DNA of 9,586 nucleotides from Ilumatobacteraceae bacterium (GTDB lineage Bacteria > Actinomycetota > Acidimicrobiia > Acidimicrobiales > Ilumatobacteraceae). Numbering within the stretch: the stretch's first letter is position 1; each line of letters opens with the position of its first letter. Positions 1 to 5,904 of the stretch are shown here, piece after piece. The notes under the pieces were generated by a model. It saw only the letters and a list, made by a program, of their open reading frames with translations, did no database searches and had not been told where the DNA came from. Both the position numbers and the translations under genes were made by a program. The stretch lies in contig JALOLG010000036.1 of assembly GCA_025456105.1 (NCBI GenBank), forward strand, positions 1 to 9,586, read 5' to 3'.

Positions 1-1
1 C

Positions 2-610
2 GTGTCGAAGGCCGAGGGATGCACGATCGAGCTCGACGACGTCGAGCCGTCGCCGTTCGCGCTCGATTGGTCGGCCAGGTGGGACAAGGACCCGCGCGTC
101 GTCGAGGTGGTGCTGCGCGAGTCGGTGCGCGTCGTGCGTCAGATCGGGCCGGTGCTCATCACCGAGACCCGTCACGGGTTCGTGTGCGCGAACTCCGGTG
201 TCGACCAGTCGTCGAGCGGTGCCCACGGGCGCGTCGTGGTGCTCCCGCCAGACCCCGACGCCTCGGCACGGGCGATGCGCAACCGCTTCGCCGAGCTGGG
301 CGTCGACGTCGCGGTGATCGTGTCCGACACGTTCGGCCGGGCGTGGCGCGAGGGCCAGACCGACATCGCGATCGGCATCGCCGGGATGAGCCCCATGCTC
401 AGCTACATCGGCCAGGTCGACCCGCACGGGCACGAGTTCCGGGTGCAGGAGCTGTGCACGGCCGACGAGCTCGCCGGTGCGGCCGAGCTGGTGAAGGGCA
501 ACACCAGCCGGGTGCCGGTCGCGGTGGTCCGGGGGTTCGAGTGGACCCGTGACGATGCGGCGACGATCGCCCCCGTGCTCCGTGACAGCTCGCGTGACCT
601 GTTCCGCTGA
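2..610 (+). CDS. cofE: Coenzyme F420-0:L-glutamate ligase (CofE), 5'-truncated by the window edge
   Basis: CofE adds gamma-linked glutamates to F420-0 using GTP, the last stage of coenzyme F420 synthesis in the cytoplasm. The visible 202 residues carry the family's signature stretches in order: SKAEG at the left edge, ITETRHGFVCANSGVDQS, a VIVSDTFGRAWREGQTDIAIG block, and a C-terminal ADELAGAAELVKGNTSRVPVAVVRG block. In known CofE proteins SKAEG is internal, about 40 residues from the N-terminus, so the GTG at position 2 is an internal valine codon and the true start lies upstream of the window. The protein stops (TGA at 608-610) right after the ligase domain, so it is the stand-alone form. 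It is not the mycobacterial FbiB type, which has a nitroreductase domain fused at the C-terminus. The toxin-antitoxin pair begins about 20 bases downstream. The family call is secure. Confidence 0.93.
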   Translation: MSKAEGCTIELDDVEPSPFALDWSARWDKDPRVVEVVLRESVRVVRQIGPVLITETRHGFVCANSGVDQSSSGAHGRVVVLPPDPDASARAMRNRFAELGVDVAVIVSDTFGRAWREGQTDIAIGIAGMSPMLSYIGQVDPHGHEFRVQELCTADELAGAAELVKGNTSRVPVAVVRGFEWTRDDAATIAPVLRDSSRDLFR

Positions 611-623
611 GCGATGGTACGAT
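594..623 (+). promoter_or_regulatory. Promoter of the antitoxin-toxin pair, probably giving a leaderless transcript
   Basis: A -10 box TACGAT (618-623, fits the actinobacterial TANNNT pattern) lies 18 bases after a -35-like GTGACC (594-599, 4 of 6 matches to TTGACA), which falls in the last codons of cofE. Transcription would begin near 630-631, at the ATG at 631 or within 3-4 bases of the ATG at 634. There would be no room for a ribosome binding site, so a leaderless mRNA is inferred. Leaderless starts are common in Actinobacteria. Confidence 0.5.
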
Positions 624-646
624 GGCATCCATGATGGTAGCCATCG
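620..646 (+). promoter_or_regulatory. 27-bp imperfect palindrome over the antitoxin start, candidate autoregulatory operator
   Basis: The sequence reads CGATGGC-AT-CCAT-G-ATGG-TA-GCCATCG. The 13-base arms are symmetric about G633, with two mismatched positions per arm (AT against TA). It overlaps the -10 box and all candidate start codons (622, 631, 634). The heptamer GATGGTA also occurs twice exactly 20 bases apart (613-619 and 633-639), about two helical turns. Antitoxins of AbrB fold, alone or in complex with their toxin, typically repress their own operon by binding such repeats, so this is the natural operator candidate. Binding is inferred. Confidence 0.6.
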
Positions 647-876
647 ATCGGGCGGGTCGGGTCGTCATCCCGAAAGAGGTGCGCGACCGGCTCTCGATCG
701 ATGCCGACACCGAGCTGGAGGTCACCGTCGACGGTGACGGGATCCGGCTCACCCCTCGTCGAGCGCGGGGTCGGGTGGTGGTCGACGACGACGGCTGGCC
801 GGTGATCGAGCGCGTGCCGGGGGTGACGATCACCGACGCCGACGTCCAGCGGTGGCGCGATGCCGACCAGCGCTGA
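631..876 (+). CDS. AbrB/SpoVT-fold antitoxin (VapB/MazE-like)
   Basis: This is a small protein of 81 residues from the ATG at 631. Residues about 3-48 form an AbrB/SpoVT swapped-hairpin DNA-binding domain, recognisable from AIDRAGRVVIPKEVRDRL and a hydrophobic/charged strand pattern after it. The tail (DDDGWPVIERVPGVTITDADVQRWRDADQR region) is acidic and aromatic, as expected for the flexible segment that wraps and blocks a PIN toxin. Its role is to neutralise the downstream toxin and repress the operon. In-frame ATGs at 622, 631 and 634 compete. The -10 box at 618-623 overlaps the first, so 631 (or 634) as a leaderless start is preferred. The end overlaps the toxin start by 17 bases, which implies translational coupling. 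The family is clear. Whether to name it VapB or MazE depends on the partner, which here is a PIN protein, so VapB-type is the better description. Confidence 0.88.
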   Translation: MMVAIDRAGRVVIPKEVRDRLSIDADTELEVTVDGDGIRLTPRRARGRVVVDDDGWPVIERVPGVTITDADVQRWRDADQR

Positions 877-1285
877 CGGCTGGGCGGTCGACACGAGCGT
901 CGCCGTCGCGGCACTCGACGCCGGGCACGCGGCCCACGGTGCGTGCGCTGCGGTGGTCCGGTCCCGTCGTCCTGCGCTCGCCGGGCACGCGGTGTGGGAG
1001 ACGTTCTCGGTGCTCACCCGGATGCCGGGTCAGCTGGCGGTCGATGCCCCCACCGCGGCCGCCGTGATCGCGCGGACGTTCCCCACCGTCACCTGGCTCG
1101 CTCCCGACGACGCCGATGCGCTCCTCGGGCGGCTGCAGACGATCGGCATCGTCGGCGGCGCCGTGTACGACGCGCTCGTGGGCGAGGCGGCGCGCTCGAA
1201 CGGGTGCCGCCTGCTCACCCGTGATCTGCGGGCCCGACGCACCTACGACCTGCTCGGCGTCGAGCACGAGCTCGTCGACGCCTGA
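860..1285 (+). CDS. PIN-domain ribonuclease toxin (VapC-like)
   Basis: The 141-residue protein has the length and acidic quartet of VapC toxins: D11 in WAVDTS, E47 in HAVWETFSVLTR, D104 in GAVYDALVGEAA and D122 in RLLTRDLRARRTYDLLGV. In PIN nucleases these residues coordinate Mg2+ or Mn2+ for cleavage of RNA, usually tRNA or rRNA in VapC proteins. All four are present, so the toxin appears intact. The ATG at 860 lies inside the last codons of the antitoxin in another reading frame, with a weak GGTGG four bases upstream, so it is probably translated by coupling with the antitoxin. It ends only 7 bases before the end of the convergent minus-strand gene. The specific RNA target cannot be read from the sequence. 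Confidence 0.9.
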   Translation: MPTSADGWAVDTSVAVAALDAGHAAHGACAAVVRSRRPALAGHAVWETFSVLTRMPGQLAVDAPTAAAVIARTFPTVTWLAPDDADALLGRLQTIGIVGGAVYDALVGEAARSNGCRLLTRDLRARRTYDLLGVEHELVDA

Positions 1286-1292
1286 CGGTCCG

Positions 1293-1880
1293 TCACGCCA
1301 GCGGGTCGGGGCGACCGACGGCTCGGGTGACGGCCTGCCACGCGAGGTCGATCTGGGCGGGGGAGAGGTCGGCGCCCTCGTGCCGGGCGAGCCAGGCCGC
1401 GAGCTGGTGGCCGTCGACCGCGACGGCGCCGTACGCGGTGTCGACGCTCGCAGGTCGCTCGGCCGGGCGGTCCCAGTGGACGGTCACGAGCGCGAGCGAC
1501 TCGAGCCGGTAGGGGCGCAAGACGTCGTCGAGCGGGCCGCGGGCGACGGCGGCGGCCGCGGTGGTGGCGGCGTCGGCCGGATCGACGGGCGAGGGCTCGG
1601 GCATCGGTGACATCGAGGTGCGCACGGCCAGCACGCCGGGCGGGCCGATCACCACCTGGTCGAGATCGCCGAGCTGCCCCGGGGCGATCTCGAGCACGGT
1701 GCGCCACCCGGGAAGCCGGGCGGCGTGCAGCGCGTTGCTCGTGAGCCGTGCACCGGGGATGGGTGCCGGCTCGATGCCGCCCTCGAGGTCCTTCATCCGT
1801 CGCCGGGCGTACATGAGCACGAGTGGCACGACGATCAGCAGCACGAGCAGCGGCACGATGATGCCGGGACCGATCGACAC
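1293..1880 (-). CDS. Single-pass membrane protein with a degenerate NERD-like domain
   Basis: About 195 residues from a GTG at 1880, preceded on the minus strand by GAGGAG (1897-1892, spacer 11). Other in-frame starts are GTG 1901 (AGGA, spacer 8) and ATG 1910, so the N-terminus is uncertain by up to 10 residues. Residues about 7-24 are one hydrophobic segment followed by YARRR, which suggests an N-terminal anchor with the rest cytoplasmic. Residues about 58-90 resemble the core of nuclease-related (NERD) domains: a GWRTVLEI strand, then GDLDQVVIGPPGVLAVRTSM. NERD proteins usually have an acidic-x-lysine pair at the end of this stretch, but here those positions read R87 and S89. The acidic D72 and D74 remain. 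A later AVAVDGHQLAAWLARH stretch also fits NERD relatives. It is probably not an active nuclease, and the function is unknown. The NERD assignment is moderately confident and needs a profile search. Confidence 0.72.
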   Translation of the reverse strand: MSIGPGIIVPLLVLLIVVPLVLMYARRRMKDLEGGIEPAPIPGARLTSNALHAARLPGWRTVLEIAPGQLGDLDQVVIGPPGVLAVRTSMSPMPEPSPVDPADAATTAAAAVARGPLDDVLRPYRLESLALVTVHWDRPAERPASVDTAYGAVAVDGHQLAAWLARHEGADLSPAQIDLAWQAVTRAVGRPDPLA

Positions 1881-1904
1881 AGCGGTGAGCTCTCCTCGCA
1901 CGAC

Positions 1905-1929
1905 CACCATCCTGCCCGTCAGGATGGTG
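1905..1929. promoter_or_regulatory. 25-bp perfect-arm palindrome between divergent genes
   Basis: The arms CACCATCCTG (1905-1914) and CAGGATGGTG (1920-1929) are exact inverted repeats around the 5-base centre CCCGT. The element fills the space between the minus-strand NERD-like gene and the plus-strand CMD gene. Each arm holds CAGGAT reading outward. On the plus strand its T is seven bases before the ATG at 1932. On the minus strand its T is eight bases before the GTG at 1901. CAGGAT could therefore act as a weak -10 box for leaderless transcripts, or the contained AGGA as a ribosome binding site (spacers 7 and 8). A shared operator for both genes, or a hairpin in either 5' end, are the other readings. 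Confidence 0.6.
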
Positions 1930-1931
1930 CC

Positions 1932-2516
1932 ATGCGTGGAACCGGCCCTCGTCTCCCCGTCCGCCCCGTCGACGACGACCCCCGACTCGCCGAGCTGTAC
2001 GCGAAGGGGCTGACCGGCCCGGACGGGTCGGTGCTCAACATCTTCGGCACGCTCGCCCACCACCCCGACCTGCTCCGACGCTGGCTCGTGTTCGCGAGCC
2101 ACGTGCTCTCGAAGAGCACGCTGCCAGCGCGCGAGCGCGAGCTGCTGATCCTGCGCACCGGCTGGCGATGCCGGAGCCGCTACGAGTTCGGCCAGCACGT
2201 GGTGATCGGCCGCGAGGCGGGCCTCACCGACGACGAGATCGACGCCGTGACCGCCGGGCCCGAGCACCCGTCGTGGTCCGACGCCGATCGCACGCTGCTG
2301 CTCGCGGCCGACGAGCTGCACGACCACAGCGCGATCGGCGACCTCACGTGGGCCGCGCTGACCGAGGACTGGTCGACCGAGCAGGTGCTCGACCTCATCG
2401 CCACGGTGGGCAACTACCACCTGGTGGCGATGTTCCTGAACAGCACCCGGGTGGAGCTCGACGCCGGGGTCCCCGACGTGGCGATGCCCGCTCCGGGGGA
2501 TCCGACGGCAGACTGA
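1932..2516 (+). CDS. Carboxymuconolactone decarboxylase (CMD)/AhpD-like family protein
   Basis: A 194-residue protein starting at the ATG at 1932. The frame is open further upstream, but that part runs opposite the divergent membrane gene and its promoter. The CMD core is plain: LPARERELLILRTGWRCRSRYEFGQHVVIGREAGLTDDEIDAV at about residues 64-106, followed by an all-helical tail with WSTEQVLDLIATVGNYHLVAMFLNS. Family members include gamma-carboxymuconolactone decarboxylases and AhpD-type peroxidase partners. AhpD-type proteins need a CxxC pair. Here only C80 is present and R83 takes the second position, while Y84, E85 and H89 of the YExxxH-type motif are kept, so thiol peroxidase chemistry of the AhpD kind is unlikely. 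Many uncharacterised actinobacterial members look like this, and the substrate is unknown. A possible AGGA ribosome binding site (1921-1924) lies within the palindrome. The peptidase gene follows after 4 bases, so the two are probably co-transcribed. Confidence 0.88.
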   Translation: MRGTGPRLPVRPVDDDPRLAELYAKGLTGPDGSVLNIFGTLAHHPDLLRRWLVFASHVLSKSTLPARERELLILRTGWRCRSRYEFGQHVVIGREAGLTDDEIDAVTAGPEHPSWSDADRTLLLAADELHDHSAIGDLTWAALTEDWSTEQVLDLIATVGNYHLVAMFLNSTRVELDAGVPDVAMPAPGDPTAD

Positions 2517-2520
2517 CCCG

Positions 2521-3291
2521 ATGCGCTGGCCGTCGCTCCGGTCCCGGGGCCGCCGTCGCGTGCCGGCCACCTTCCCCGACGCCTGGCGACGGCTGCTCCG
2601 GCGCGAGCTGCCGTGGTGGGCCACCTACGGCCCCGCCGAGCGGGCTCGGCTCGAGGCGCTCGTGCTGGCCTTCGTGCGACGCACCCGATTCGAGGCGTCG
2701 AGGGGCTTCGCCGTCGACCCGGCCATGGAGGTGCTGATCGCGGCGCAGGCGTGCGTGCTGCTCGTCGGGCTCGAGCTCGACGAGTTCCCCGAGACGCGCA
2801 CCGTCATCGTGCACCCGACGACGGTGGTGCTCCGCGGGCGCCGGTCGGCCGGTGGGAGGCTCGAGACCTCCGCACCGCTGCTCCTCGGCGGCCAGGCCCA
2901 CTACCGAGGCCCGGTGCTGCTCTCGTGGAGCCAGGTGCGACGCGACCTCCGGTTCCCCCAGCGCGGTCAGAACGTCGTCATGCACGAGTTCGCCCACCAC
3001 CTCGACATGCTCGACGGCGTCGTCGACGGCACGCCGCCCATCGACGACCCGGTCGCCCACGAGCGGTGGGTGCGCGTGTGCACGGCCGCCTACGAGCGGG
3101 TGGCTGCCGGCGAGGAGTCGCCGCTGCGGTCGTACGCCTCGGTGGGTCCGGGCGAGTTCTTCGCCGTCGCCACCGAGGCGTTCTTCTGCACCCCGAGCGA
3201 GCTCCGAGCGGGCGAGCCGGCGCTCTACGAGGAGCTGGTGGCCTTCTACGGGCAGGACCCGGCATCCCGGCAGCTGGCCTGCACGGCCTGA
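2521..3291 (+). CDS. mtfA: MtfA-type zinc-dependent peptidase
   Basis: 256 residues, close to the length of Escherichia coli MtfA (about 265), a cytosolic zinc metallopeptidase that binds the repressor Mlc and influences glucose uptake control. The gluzincin motif HEFAHHLDMLDG lies at residues 155-166 (H155, E156, H159). A downstream helix, GPGEFFAVATEAFF, supplies E212 and E219, one of which should be the third zinc ligand. Other family marks are LPWWATYGPAERARLEALV near residue 30 (MtfA proteins start with a similar L-P-x-Y/W-x-x-L segment) and VLLSWSQVRRD before the active site. No signal peptide or membrane segment is visible. The start at 2521 is 4 bases after the CMD stop with no clear ribosome binding site, so coupled translation is likely. 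Whether an Mlc-like partner exists in this organism cannot be judged here, so the family is firm and the physiological role is not. Confidence 0.9.
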   Translation: MRWPSLRSRGRRRVPATFPDAWRRLLRRELPWWATYGPAERARLEALVLAFVRRTRFEASRGFAVDPAMEVLIAAQACVLLVGLELDEFPETRTVIVHPTTVVLRGRRSAGGRLETSAPLLLGGQAHYRGPVLLSWSQVRRDLRFPQRGQNVVMHEFAHHLDMLDGVVDGTPPIDDPVAHERWVRVCTAAYERVAAGEESPLRSYASVGPGEFFAVATEAFFCTPSELRAGEPALYEELVAFYGQDPASRQLACTA

Positions 3292-3330
3292 TCACCGCCG
3301 TGCCGGGCCGGAATAGCCGCGGCGGCGAGC

Positions 3331-3349
3331 TCGTTGCACTGGGCAACGA
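3331..3349. promoter_or_regulatory. 19-bp palindrome upstream of the dps -10 box, candidate operator
   Basis: TCGTTGC (3331-3337) and GCAACGA (3343-3349) are exact inverted repeats around ACTGG. The element ends ten bases before the -10 box and covers the -35 region, a position from which a bound regulator would control dps. It does not match the Fur/IdeR, LexA or Rex boxes I know, so the regulator is unidentified. Confidence 0.55.
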
Positions 3350-3365
3350 TTCGGCGCCCTACGAT
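3334..3365 (+). promoter_or_regulatory. dps promoter
   Basis: The -10 box TACGAT (3360-3365) is the same hexamer as in the antitoxin promoter. The best -35 candidate is TTGCAC (3334-3339), only a 3 of 6 match, with a long 20-base spacer and lying inside the palindrome. A poor -35 with an overlapping operator suggests dependence on a regulator. Transcription would begin near 3371-3372, giving a leader of about 17 bases that just holds the ribosome binding site. Confidence 0.45.
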
Positions 3366-3377
3366 CCACGGACCCCC

Positions 3378-3385
3378 GAGGAGGA
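3378..3385 (+). promoter_or_regulatory. Strong ribosome binding site of dps
   Basis: GAGGAGGA, with core AGGAGG (3379-3384) four bases before the ATG at 3389. It is the strongest Shine-Dalgarno match in the window and fits a gene expected to be highly expressed. It fixes the dps start. Confidence 0.8.
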
Positions 3386-3388
3386 ACC

Positions 3389-3865
3389 ATGAGCGACCTG
3401 ACGATCGACATCGGCATCGACGAGGCCGACCGGCTCGAGATCGCCGACGGGCTCTCCAGGCTGCTGGCCGACACGTACACGCTGTACCTGAAGACGCACA
3501 ACTACCACTGGAACGTGACCGGACCGATGTTCCAGACCCTCCACCTGATGTTCGAGACGCACTACAACGAGCTGGCCCTCGCGGTGGACCTGATCGCAGA
3601 GCGGATCCGGTCGCTCGGCGCGCCCGCACCCGGCTCGTACCGCGAGTTCGCCGAGCTGTCGACCATCACCGAGGACGACGATCGACCCGACGCCACCGAG
3701 ATGATCCGTCGGCTGGTGAAGGCGCACGAGGCCGTGGCACGCACGGCTCGCTCGGTGTTCCCGGTCGTCGAGCGGGCCAGCGACGAGCCCACGGCCGACC
3801 TGCTCACGCAGCGCCTCCAGGTGCACGAGAAGACGGCCTGGATGCTCCGCAGCCTCCTGGCTTGA
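3389..3865 (+). CDS. dps: Dps-family ferritin-like DNA-protecting protein
   Basis: Dps forms 12-subunit cages that oxidise Fe2+ with hydrogen peroxide, store the iron and, in many species, bind DNA under starvation or oxidative stress. The 158-residue protein has the typical length and the inter-subunit ferroxidase site residues: H40 in [13 protein letters not shown]52 and E56 in [15 protein letters not shown], then D67 and E71 in [14 protein letters not shown]. These match the two Dps signature regions, so the site looks complete. The N-terminal tail is short and acidic ([14 protein letters not shown]) rather than lysine-rich, so DNA binding through an N-terminal basic tail is unlikely, and the C-terminus is also short. 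The ATG at 3389 is set by a strong ribosome binding site. The thioesterase gene follows 18 bases later in the same frame and may be read from the same promoter. Confidence 0.94.
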   Translation: MSDLTIDIGIDEADRLEIADGLSRLLADTYTLYLKTHNYHWNVTGPMFQTLHLMFETHYNELALAVDLIAERIRSLGAPAPGSYREFAELSTITEDDDRPDATEMIRRLVKAHEAVARTARSVFPVVERASDEPTADLLTQRLQVHEKTAWMLRSLLA

Positions 3866-3883
3866 TCGTGCTGGCCTGATCCC

Positions 3884-4708
3884 GTGCCGCGGATCCAAGA
3901 CGTCCCGTTCGCCGAGCTGCTCGCACTCGAGCCCCACGGCCCCGACACCTACGTCGGGGTCGCGGCGCAGTACCCGTGGGGTGCTCGCCTGTTCGGCGGC
4001 CAGGTGATCGCCCAGGGGCTGCGGGCTGCGGCCGCGACCGTGGTCGACGAGCGCCCGGTCCACTCGCTGCACGCCTACTTCATCCGACCGGGCACGCACA
4101 CCGAGCCGGTCCGCTACGAGGTCGAGCGGCTGCGCGACGGACGCAGCTTCTCGACCCGTCAGGTCGTGGCGCGCCAGTCGTCCGGAGCGATCCTCGTGCT
4201 GTCGGCGTCGTTCCAGACCCACGAGGACGAGGCCGACGTGCAGCTGGTGTCGCTGCCGCCCGGCTTGCCGGCACCCGACGACCCCTCGCTCGTCGACCAG
4301 AGCTGGGGGCGTCTGCTCGACCGGCGCGCCACCCGACCGGGTGACGAGCCCCAGGGATACTGGATCCGTCTGCTCGCCGAGATCGGCGATGATCCGGTGA
4401 TGCAGTCGTGCGGTCTCGCCTTCATGTCCGACGCGGCGCCGTCTCGCGCGGCTCGGATCCCCCACCCCGATCTGGTCGGTGACGCGTCCGACCGCGGTCG
4501 CTTCCAGGGCGCGAGCCTCGATCACTCGATGTGGTTCCACCGGCCGTGTCGCGTCGAGGAGTGGCACTGGTTCGAGACGCGGTCGCACGGCCTCTCGGGC
4601 GCCCGCGGGACCGTCACCGGCGACGTCGTGTCGGCCAGCGGGATCCAGGTGGCCACGATCGCCCAGCAGGTGCTGATCCGCCGGCTCCGCGACGGATCCG
4701 GCGCGTGA
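3884..4708 (+). CDS. tesB: Acyl-CoA thioesterase II (TesB family)
   Basis: TesB enzymes hydrolyse medium- and long-chain acyl-CoA to free fatty acid and CoA in the cytoplasm. The 274-residue protein has the double hot-dog arrangement. The N-terminal half shows LFGGQVIAQGLRAAAATV (about residues 36-53), VHSLHAYFIRPG and YEVERLRDGRSFSTRQVVARQ. The C-terminal half has SLDHSMWFHRP (about 211-221) and a final VATIAQQVLIRRL. The TesB catalytic triad is Asp, Thr/Ser and Gln. D213 and Q261 fit the first and last positions, and S238 or S234 is the likely middle residue. GTG at 3884 is the only start between the upstream in-frame stop and the conserved region. There is no clear ribosome binding site, so coupling to dps 18 bases upstream is plausible. 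The stop overlaps the transporter start as GTGA. Confidence 0.9.
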   Translation: MPRIQDVPFAELLALEPHGPDTYVGVAAQYPWGARLFGGQVIAQGLRAAAATVVDERPVHSLHAYFIRPGTHTEPVRYEVERLRDGRSFSTRQVVARQSSGAILVLSASFQTHEDEADVQLVSLPPGLPAPDDPSLVDQSWGRLLDRRATRPGDEPQGYWIRLLAEIGDDPVMQSCGLAFMSDAAPSRAARIPHPDLVGDASDRGRFQGASLDHSMWFHRPCRVEEWHWFETRSHGLSGARGTVTGDVVSASGIQVATIAQQVLIRRLRDGSGA

Positions 4709-5904
4709 CCGAGCAGCTCGCCGCACACGACACCGACGCGCCCGACCGGCCGTCGGGCTCGGTGATCCGCTTCGGCCTGCTCCTCGGTGTGCTGGCGATG
4801 GGGTACGGCGTGCTGTTCGCCATGCTCGACGAGTTCCGCGACGAGTACGGCATCGCGGAGGGCCGGCTCGGGTTCGTCATCGGGGTCGGCTTCCTCACGA
4901 GCTTCGTCGCGCAGATCCTCATCGCGCCGCTCGCCGACCGTGGCCACGCGAGGCGCCTCGTGGTGCTCGGCGTCGCGATGAACGCCGTCGGCCTCCTGCT
5001 GATGGCCACGGCCACGACGTTCGTCCCGCTCCTGCTCGGGCGCGTGGTGGCCGGCCTCGGGGTGGGCACGGCGTACCCGGCGATCCGGCGGATCGTCATC
5101 TTGCGCGACCCCGAGCACCTGGGCCACAACCTCGGCACGCTGCTCGCATGGGACGTCGCCGGCTTCGCGGCCGGGCCGGCCCTGGCCGCCGTGCTGATCG
5201 GTCCGTTCGGCGTGTCGGCACCCTTCCTCGTGGTGGCGGGCGCCGCCGTGCTGGCCGCCGCCTCGGTGGTCCGCGTGCGCGTCGACGAGTCCGTCCCGGC
5301 TCCGGGCACCCCGCGGCTGGCGGTCGACCTCCTGCGGATCCGACCGTTCGCCGGCGCCGTCGTGCTCGGCTGCGCCGTGTTCATGATGATCGGCGCGTTC
5401 GATGCGCTCTGGTCGCTGGTGATGAGCGATCTCGACGCCGCAGAGTGGATCGCCAACCTCGGCATCACGCTGTTCGCGCTCCCGCTGATCTTCCTCGGAT
5501 CGCTCGGGGGTCGGCTGGCGCAGCGGATCGGCCCGTTCCGCTTCGCCACGTTGGGTCTCGTGGGCGGAGCCGGCTTCATGTTCCTCTACGGGGTGCTCCC
5601 CGGCGCAGGGTGGCTGTTCGCCGTGGTGATGGTGCACTCGATCAACGACGCGCTCACGGTGTCGAGCACGGGCGTGGCGGTCGGCATGTCGGTCGACCCG
5701 TCGCGCCAGGCCGGCGCGCAGGGCGTGCTCGGTGGGCTCCAGACCCTCACGGCGGGGATGACGGCCATCTGGACGGGAGCGCTCTACGAGGCGGCCGGCC
5801 GCACGGTCGCCTACACGGTGTGCGCCGTCGGCATGCTCACGCTGGTGGCGATCGGCGTGTGGCTCGCCGGGCCTGCCTGGCGACTCAGTGGGGCGCGGGG
5901 ATGA
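4705..5904 (+). CDS. Major facilitator superfamily (MFS) transporter
   Basis: 399 residues with about 12 hydrophobic segments in two halves, typical of MFS secondary carriers in the cytoplasmic membrane. The loop between segments 2 and 3 reads APLADRGHARR (about 74-84), a version of MFS motif A. Segment 4 has LLLGRVVAGLGVGTAYPAIRR with R113, resembling motif B. The GTG at 4705 overlaps the thioesterase stop by 4 bases (GTGA), a hallmark of translational coupling. The frame is open upstream, but that part lies inside the thioesterase gene. The substrate is unknown. Pairing with an acyl-CoA thioesterase could hint at export of an acid or lipid-like compound, but this rests only on position. The 3' end overlaps the convergent universal stress gene by 20 bases. 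Confidence 0.9.
   Translation: MTEQLAAHDTDAPDRPSGSVIRFGLLLGVLAMGYGVLFAMLDEFRDEYGIAEGRLGFVIGVGFLTSFVAQILIAPLADRGHARRLVVLGVAMNAVGLLLMATATTFVPLLLGRVVAGLGVGTAYPAIRRIVILRDPEHLGHNLGTLLAWDVAGFAAGPALAAVLIGPFGVSAPFLVVAGAAVLAAASVVRVRVDESVPAPGTPRLAVDLLRIRPFAGAVVLGCAVFMMIGAFDALWSLVMSDLDAAEWIANLGITLFALPLIFLGSLGGRLAQRIGPFRFATLGLVGGAGFMFLYGVLPGAGWLFAVVMVHSINDALTVSSTGVAVGMSVDPSRQAGAQGVLGGLQTLTAGMTAIWTGALYEAAGRTVAYTVCAVGMLTLVAIGVWLAGPAWRLSGARG

Larger units (their letters stand above)
3292..3388. other. 97-base intergenic region carrying the dps control elements
   Basis: The first 40 bases are very GC-rich and include inverted CCGCCG (3295-3300) and CGGCGG (3320-3325) with a 19-base loop and no following T-run, so a terminator is not supported. 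The second half holds a palindrome, a -10 box and a strong ribosome binding site, listed separately. Confidence 0.5.

Noticed and set aside
1725..1931. Upstream extension of the CMD frame
   Set aside because: It lies antisense to the NERD-like gene and the conserved CMD sequence begins after the ATG at 1932.
3295..3325. Possible terminator hairpin after mtfA
   Set aside because: The arms are only 6 bases with a 19-base loop and no T-run, and GC-rich sequence yields such pairs by chance.
3359..4726. Long minus-strand open frame opposite dps and the thioesterase gene
   Set aside because: Its translation is low-complexity, rich in Arg, His and Gly, and matches no family, while the plus strand carries two clear families. 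Such antisense frames are usual at this GC content.
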